Assembly: GCA_004172935.1 (NCBI GenBank)
Contig: SDZD01000051.1
Span: 1-45,291, forward strand
DNA length: 45,291 nucleotides
Source: a bacterium
GTDB lineage: Bacteria; Armatimonadota; Abditibacteriia; Abditibacteriales; Abditibacteriaceae
Reading direction: 5' to 3'
Part shown: positions 40,962 through 45,291 of the stretch, one piece after another
How positions within the stretch are numbered: position 1 is the stretch's first letter
How the letters are laid out: every line of letters begins with the position of its first letter
The notes under the pieces: generated by a model
What the model was told of the DNA's origin: nothing
What the model saw: only the letters and a program-made list of their open reading frames with translations
Databases searched by the model: none
Made by a program: the position numbers and the translations under genes

Positions 40962-43409
40962 ATGCACAACCGCAAAGAACACCGTTTACAAACTCTCAAT
41001 ATCACCCCTACCAACAAATTCCAGCGCCTGGTTTTACCAGTTGCTCTTGCAGTCGCAGCAACGACCTCAGTTCCGGCTTTTGCCGCGCCAATCGCGCCTT
41101 CGACGCCTAACATGACCGATGCCAGTGATAGTGGAGTATTCATGTTCGACAACGTCACGAAAGTGACGCAGCCGATCTTCATCGGAACCGGGCAACCCTA
41201 TTCGGTGGTAACGCTGTTCGCTGGCACAAAGCAAGTCGGGGCAGGTGTGGTGTTGCCGTCGGGTGTGTGGACAGTTGGAACGAACGTCAAATTGAGCGAT
41301 GGCACTTATGCCGTGACGGTGAAGCAAACAACTGCTGGCATGGCGTCGGCAGCTTCGGGAGCACTGAAGGTCGTCATTGATACAAAGGCCCCGGCCATCC
41401 CTTCGGTGCCTGATATGGTCGCGGACAGCGATCATGGCGATTCGAACAACGACAACCTCACCAATACGACGACTCCGACTTTTGCGGGAACGGGTAGCGG
41501 TGGCGATTATATCTCGCTGTACAATAATCCAGCGTCGAACGTGGCTTCGATTGGTTCGATTGTCATTCCGGCATCGGGCAAGTGGCAATATGCCCCTACA
41601 ATCGCACTTCCTACAGGGACGCATTCATATGTCATCTCGGCGCAGTCGTGGGACGTGGCTGGAAACTCATCGGCGCGTTCGGGTGGGCTGACGGTGAACA
41701 TTGATACCGACAAGCCAGCAGCGGCGACGATTCCCGACCTTATCACGACTGATGACACTGGAAAATCTTCGACGGATAATGTCACGAAGGTAACGACACC
41801 AACGTTCACAATCAAGACGGAGCCGGGCGGTAAAGTCGAGTTCTATGCCATCAATTCGAAGGTGCAACCGATTGGCAGTGTGAACGCCAATAACAGTGGA
41901 TTGGCGATTTTGAAAGTCACCAAACCTTTGGATGGGCCTTATTCGTTGGACGCTATCAATTACGATAGAGCGGGCAACAGGGCAGAAAATCATGCTCCCA
42001 CTCTGGCGCTTAATATCGACACCAAGGCGCCTACTGTGCCAGGAACACCAATGCTTGATGGGAATAGCAACAGTGGGCTGGGCAATGACCACATCACCAA
42101 TTTTAAAAATGCGGGAATGCGTGGGTTCTGTCAGCCAAAAGATGATGGCGATAATCTGGATATTGCGTTTGCAGCAGGGTCGTCGGTGTATCATGCACCG
42201 ACAACGATCAAATTTGGAGCATGGTGGGTGACATCCCCTACTCTGCCAGAGGGAATTTATGAAGTGACCGCGACCGATACCGATGCAGCAGGCAACTCCA
42301 GCACATCAGAGGCTTACGAACTCACCATTGATACCACGCCACCGCCAGTGCCATCGGTGCCGGACTTGACGCATTTCGCAGACACAGGGTTTTCGGATAG
42401 CGACAACAAGACGAATCAAACCAATCTTGAATTTGAAGGCACGAGCAAGGGAGCAACCACCATTACGCTCTACAATGATGGGACTAAGATTGCTTCCAGA
42501 GAGGCTGGAGTGCTGGATTGGTTGGTGAAAGCGCAAATCACCAAAGCTGGGCCATTTCATATTTCTGCTACGGCCACAGATGTCGCTGGGAACGTATCGG
42601 CGCCTTCGGCTGAGTTAACAGGGCTGTTGGACCTGACTGCTCCCTCTTCGACGCTGACGACTCCTTCGGCGACAGTGGTGAAGAATCTGAACTCGCTTTC
42701 TGGCACTGCACAGGACTCGACGGTGAATGGCGATTCTTCGGGAATGGATAAAGTTGCGGTTGGAATACGCCGCTTTAGTAGCGTCAGCAGCGGCGCCTTT
42801 TGGTCGGGCACATCATGGATTGATGATAATAATGAGCTTGCGTCGACGCTTGTGAACGGCAAATGGAGCAAAACGACGGGATTACCAACGGTGGGAACTA
42901 ACCCCGCAACTCAGGTACAGGATGGGCTGTATTGGATTCTGATGATCGCTTACGACAAGGCCGGGAATGGGACGCAATCGACTTTCGCAGTCAAGGTTGA
43001 TAACACGGTGCCGTATGTGGCTATCGTGTCGCCGATTACGAACTCGGTTTCCCAGGCCCTCGCCGCTATCTATGGCGTTGCCAGCGATGAGACGGGAGTC
43101 AGCGGTGTGAAAGTTAGCTTGCAGCGCAAACGCAATAATGTGACCTACTACTGGAACGGCAACGCTTTCACGACCAACCCGGCGACTATTAACGCCAATA
43201 TCACGGCTCAGGGAAACACGTACTTGAACTGGGATTGCACAGGCAAATTGCCCAAAGCAGCTGACCTCGATGCGGGTCAGTACACAGTTTACGCTTCGGC
43301 TTACGATGCGGTTGGGAACACACAGACATCGTCGGGACGCTCGTTTGCTTTATCCGGCAGCAACGTATCGCCCGGAACGAGGCCATCGGGAAGCGCAGGG
43401 ACATCGTAA
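40962..43409 (+). CDS. Surface protein with repeated bacterial Ig-like domains
   Basis: An 815-residue exported protein. AAGGAAAG precedes ATG 40962, which begins a signal peptide ending VPAFA-AP. At least five repeats of about 95 residues follow, each opening like PDxxxxSDxGxSxxDNxTNxTTPTFxGT (for example VPDMVADSDHGDSNNDNLTN and VPDLTHFADTGFSDSDNKTN) and ending YxVxATDxAGNxSxxS. Two less regular Ig-like domains follow. The Asp/Asn-rich loops recall calcium-binding Ig-like adhesins of the BapA/Big type. There is no C-terminal sorting signal or transmembrane anchor, and the tail is Ser/Gly-rich. Likely cell-surface adhesion or matrix; partner unknown. Confidence 0.88.
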   Translation: MHNRKEHRLQTLNITPTNKFQRLVLPVALAVAATTSVPAFAAPIAPSTPNMTDASDSGVFMFDNVTKVTQPIFIGTGQPYSVVTLFAGTKQVGAGVVLPSGVWTVGTNVKLSDGTYAVTVKQTTAGMASAASGALKVVIDTKAPAIPSVPDMVADSDHGDSNNDNLTNTTTPTFAGTGSGGDYISLYNNPASNVASIGSIVIPASGKWQYAPTIALPTGTHSYVISAQSWDVAGNSSARSGGLTVNIDTDKPAAATIPDLITTDDTGKSSTDNVTKVTTPTFTIKTEPGGKVEFYAINSKVQPIGSVNANNSGLAILKVTKPLDGPYSLDAINYDRAGNRAENHAPTLALNIDTKAPTVPGTPMLDGNSNSGLGNDHITNFKNAGMRGFCQPKDDGDNLDIAFAAGSSVYHAPTTIKFGAWWVTSPTLPEGIYEVTATDTDAAGNSSTSEAYELTIDTTPPPVPSVPDLTHFADTGFSDSDNKTNQTNLEFEGTSKGATTITLYNDGTKIASREAGVLDWLVKAQITKAGPFHISATATDVAGNVSAPSAELTGLLDLTAPSSTLTTPSATVVKNLNSLSGTAQDSTVNGDSSGMDKVAVGIRRFSSVSSGAFWSGTSWIDDNNELASTLVNGKWSKTTGLPTVGTNPATQVQDGLYWILMIAYDKAGNGTQSTFAVKVDNTVPYVAIVSPITNSVSQALAAIYGVASDETGVSGVKVSLQRKRNNVTYYWNGNAFTTNPATINANITAQGNTYLNWDCTGKLPKAADLDAGQYTVYASAYDAVGNTQTSSGRSFALSGSNVSPGTRPSGSAGTS

Positions 43410-43439
43410 TTTTCTCCTGACAACTTGACTTAAGATTCA

Positions 43440-43476
43440 AACGAACGCGCTTACCTTTATGGTGAGCGCGTTCGTT
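43440..43476. terminator. Bidirectional terminator
   Basis: A perfect 12-bp stem AACGAACGCGCT / AGCGCGTTCGTT between the convergent Ig-repeat and esterase genes. The plus strand continues ATTTTAG. Confidence 0.8.
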
Positions 43477-43479
43477 ATT

Positions 43480-44550
43480 TTAGCCAGTCGGGGAGTTGGA
43501 CAGCGACTTCCAGCGCTGATCGCAGAATTGCAGGGCGGCGAACAGGCGGGAATGGACGAAGTCCCATGTATGGTCGCCGGGAAGAGAGTGGGACTCGTAA
43601 TCGGCGCCGCGCGCCTGTAGTTCGCGTTGCATTTTGACGAACTCGTGGTAGAGTGAGTCATCGCGGCCACAATCCATATAGAAGTGCAGACGCAATCCGC
43701 GCGGCAGTTCGCGGGCACGCTGTAGGGGCGAATTATCTTCCCACAGCTTGGATTTGGGGCCTAACAATCGGGTCATGTTCTGGGGGTCGTCGTTAGGGTC
43801 GAAAAAACCAGAAATGGAGGCGACCACTTTGAATAAATCGGGGTGTTTGGCTCCCAGATTGGCGGCGCCATAGCCCCCGGCGGAAAAACCGACGAGGGCA
43901 CGTGACTGGGCATCGGGGCGCGTGCGAAAATGGCCATCCACCCAGGGCAGCATGGTTTGGACGAAAAAGCTCTCCATGCTGTAGGAGCCATCGCTGCGGT
44001 CAAGATAATCCTGAACGTCGTTGATGCCCTTTGGACCAAAGGCATCGAAGCAGACCAGAATCATAGGAGCGACTTTGCCCTGCGTGATGAGCTGCTCGGC
44101 GACGCGATGGGCCTGTGCGTTGACGAACAAGTCGCGCGGTTCGCCAGGGGCGCCGTGCAGGAGATAGGCGACGGGATAACGAGTCGTGGATTTATCGTAA
44201 CCGGGTGGCAAGTAGACCCAGGCGGTTACCTGTCGTCCGCCTAATAGCGGCGAAGGCGGCAATGATTCGCGCAGCAGTTGGCCCTGCAATCCAGCAAGCA
44301 TGGCCTTGTCTTGCGCGGCTAATTTTTCTTCGTGCGTTGAAGGGCGCGAGGCCTGAGTCTGGGGTGGAACTCGCGCCGATACATAATTAGAAATCGACTG
44401 GGCAGAGGGGGCGGCGGCGGCGGGAGTCCGAGAATTACAACGCGCATCGCGAACCCACAAGGCGCCCGCAACAACGAGAATTGCGCCAACTACGCCCCAT
44501 CGCGCAGGGGTGCGAATGATGGGGTGAGCAGAATATCGAAAGAACAACAT
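43480..44550 (-). CDS. Esterase D/feruloyl-esterase-type alpha/beta hydrolase
   Basis: A 356-residue enzyme starting MLFFRYSAHP at 44550, where GGAG is 8 nt upstream (the frame could start at 44580). One hydrophobic segment near residue 28 (WGVVGAILVVAGALWV) is an anchor or signal. The Esterase-D fold (PF00756) follows with VTAWVYLPPGYDKS, YLLHGAPGEPRDLF, the nucleophile Ser in GFSAGGYGA and the probable catalytic His in LPGDHTWDF. It could hydrolyse feruloyl or acetyl esters of polysaccharides, in keeping with the hydrolases around it. The next gene is a divergent paralogue. Confidence 0.88.
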   Translation of the reverse strand: MLFFRYSAHPIIRTPARWGVVGAILVVAGALWVRDARCNSRTPAAAAPSAQSISNYVSARVPPQTQASRPSTHEEKLAAQDKAMLAGLQGQLLRESLPPSPLLGGRQVTAWVYLPPGYDKSTTRYPVAYLLHGAPGEPRDLFVNAQAHRVAEQLITQGKVAPMILVCFDAFGPKGINDVQDYLDRSDGSYSMESFFVQTMLPWVDGHFRTRPDAQSRALVGFSAGGYGAANLGAKHPDLFKVVASISGFFDPNDDPQNMTRLLGPKSKLWEDNSPLQRARELPRGLRLHFYMDCGRDDSLYHEFVKMQRELQARGADYESHSLPGDHTWDFVHSRLFAALQFCDQRWKSLSNSPTG

Positions 44551-44689
44551 GATAAAGCTCCGTTCGAGAAGGGAATGCAAGTTTTAACGCGGCATTCTGG
44601 ATGATTCCTGAGAACGGTGTGGCAAAAGCTAAAGAATCTGATGGCGGTTTCTCCAGCATCGCGGGCGATGAAGATACGTACTGGAAGAA

Positions 44690-45291
44690 GTGAAAAACCG
44701 CGTTCTTTTACTGTCTGGTGTGGCGCTGGGAATGTGTCTGGTATCTCCAACTCATTCGCACGCCGCCGAGGATGTCAATTCTCTCGTTCCTCGATTGCAT
44801 GGCTCTCTGGTGTTGAAGTCGATGCCGCTGTCTCCTATCGTGAATCGAAAGATCACGACGTGGGTGTACCTTCCACCGGGTTATGACAAAGGAACAGCAC
44901 GCTACCCAGTAATTTATCTGCTGCATGGCCAGCCTGGGGGCTGGACCGATTGTTACCTATCGGGGCGAGTTGAGGAGATGGCCAATAACCTCATTGCGTC
45001 GGGCCAAATGAAGCCCGCGATTCTGGTGGCTTTCGATGCGGACGGTCCCAAAGGGCCAAACGACATAACGAATTTTTGTAATCGCGTCACCGATGGCTAC
45101 CGCGCAGAGGACTTCATTTGCGATGAATTGGTGCCTTATATCGACGCCAATTATCGCACTGTTGCCAATGGCGGCGACCGCGCGTTGTGGGGATATTCGG
45201 CGGGTGGATTCGGGGCACTGAATTTGGGGTTACGGCATTTGGGTGAGTGGAATATCTGGGCATCGCACGCGGGTTATTATCAGGCGAGTGA
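44690..45291 (+). CDS. Esterase D-type hydrolase (C-terminus outside window)
   Basis: The plus frame opens at GTG 44690 and continues to the end of the window without stop (200 complete codons). There is no in-frame ATG nearby; GGAAG lies just upstream. The signal peptide VKNRVLLLSGVALGMCLVSPTHSHA is followed by ITTWVYLPPGYDKGTARYP, YLLHGQPGGWTD and the nucleophile Ser in GYSAGGFGALN. It is a paralogue of the divergent gene at 43480 with about 140 bp between the two starts, so they may share a promoter region. The catalytic Asp and His would lie beyond the edge. Confidence 0.88.
   Translation, partial: MKNRVLLLSGVALGMCLVSPTHSHAAEDVNSLVPRLHGSLVLKSMPLSPIVNRKITTWVYLPPGYDKGTARYPVIYLLHGQPGGWTDCYLSGRVEEMANNLIASGQMKPAILVAFDADGPKGPNDITNFCNRVTDGYRAEDFICDELVPYIDANYRTVANGGDRALWGYSAGGFGALNLGLRHLGEWNIWASHAGYYQAS

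Overview
The window looks like a chromosomal segment of a saprophytic bacterium of the Armatimonadota/Abditibacteriota type. The basis is indirect. Four DUF1559 'H-X9-DG' pseudopilins carry the N-terminal signature FPVFARARENAR that is common in that group. There are also many secreted glycoside hydrolases and a mosaic of one- or two-gene transcription units. GC is moderate, and I see no phage, insertion sequence or CRISPR.

Layout. 1-4677: a cut-off sulfotransferase (-), a GT2 glycosyltransferase (+) and a secreted GH92 alpha-mannosidase with a malectin-like tail (-). 4678-9300: the most unusual part, read leftwards. It holds a sigma70-like promoter with a short terminated transcript, tRNA-Tyr(GTA), a noncanonical selC-like 8/4 tRNA with anticodon AGA, a 74-residue ubiquitin-like protein, a Ro60/Rsr (TROVE + vWA) protein, an unknown 313-residue protein, a ThiF/E1-like protein, and a roughly 150-nt RNA that folds as a tRNA mimic closed by a long terminal stem, which is the architecture of bacterial Y RNAs of the YrlA type. 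9301-12666: a 1038-residue unknown protein (-). 13171-16020: a class III cyclase/ATPase/TPR signalling protein. 16027-22691: two pseudopilins, an AraC regulator, RNA 3'-phosphate cyclase RtcA, a LysR regulator and PurA. 22795-29338: a GH2 enzyme, a LacI regulator and a clan GH-A enzyme behind a cluster of TGTGCAAA sites. 29372-36036: two more pseudopilins, a DUF1361 membrane protein, an OmpR-type two-component pair, a secreted helical protein with an internal duplication and a small membrane protein. 36656-45291: GH2, GH43, an Ig-repeat surface protein and two divergent Esterase-D-type enzymes, the second cut by the window end.

How the genes fit together. The carbohydrate genes (GH92, two GH2, GH-A, GH43, two esterases), with LacI and AraC regulators and a shared GGTATACCAG-type palindrome ahead of one GH2 and the GH43, suggest regulated breakdown of plant or microbial polysaccharide outside the cytoplasm. 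The Ro60/Y-RNA/Ubl/E1 block looks like an RNA quality-control particle physically linked to a ubiquitin-like activation system and to two tRNA genes. RtcA, an RNA-end-healing enzyme that accompanies Ro60 in some bacteria, is encoded 10 kb away in its own unit. This block is the best candidate for a little-described system.

Limits: functions are assigned by reading motifs; no database search was run. Several start codons were moved inward from the longest reading frame on the basis of Shine-Dalgarno sites or signal peptides, as noted in each entry.
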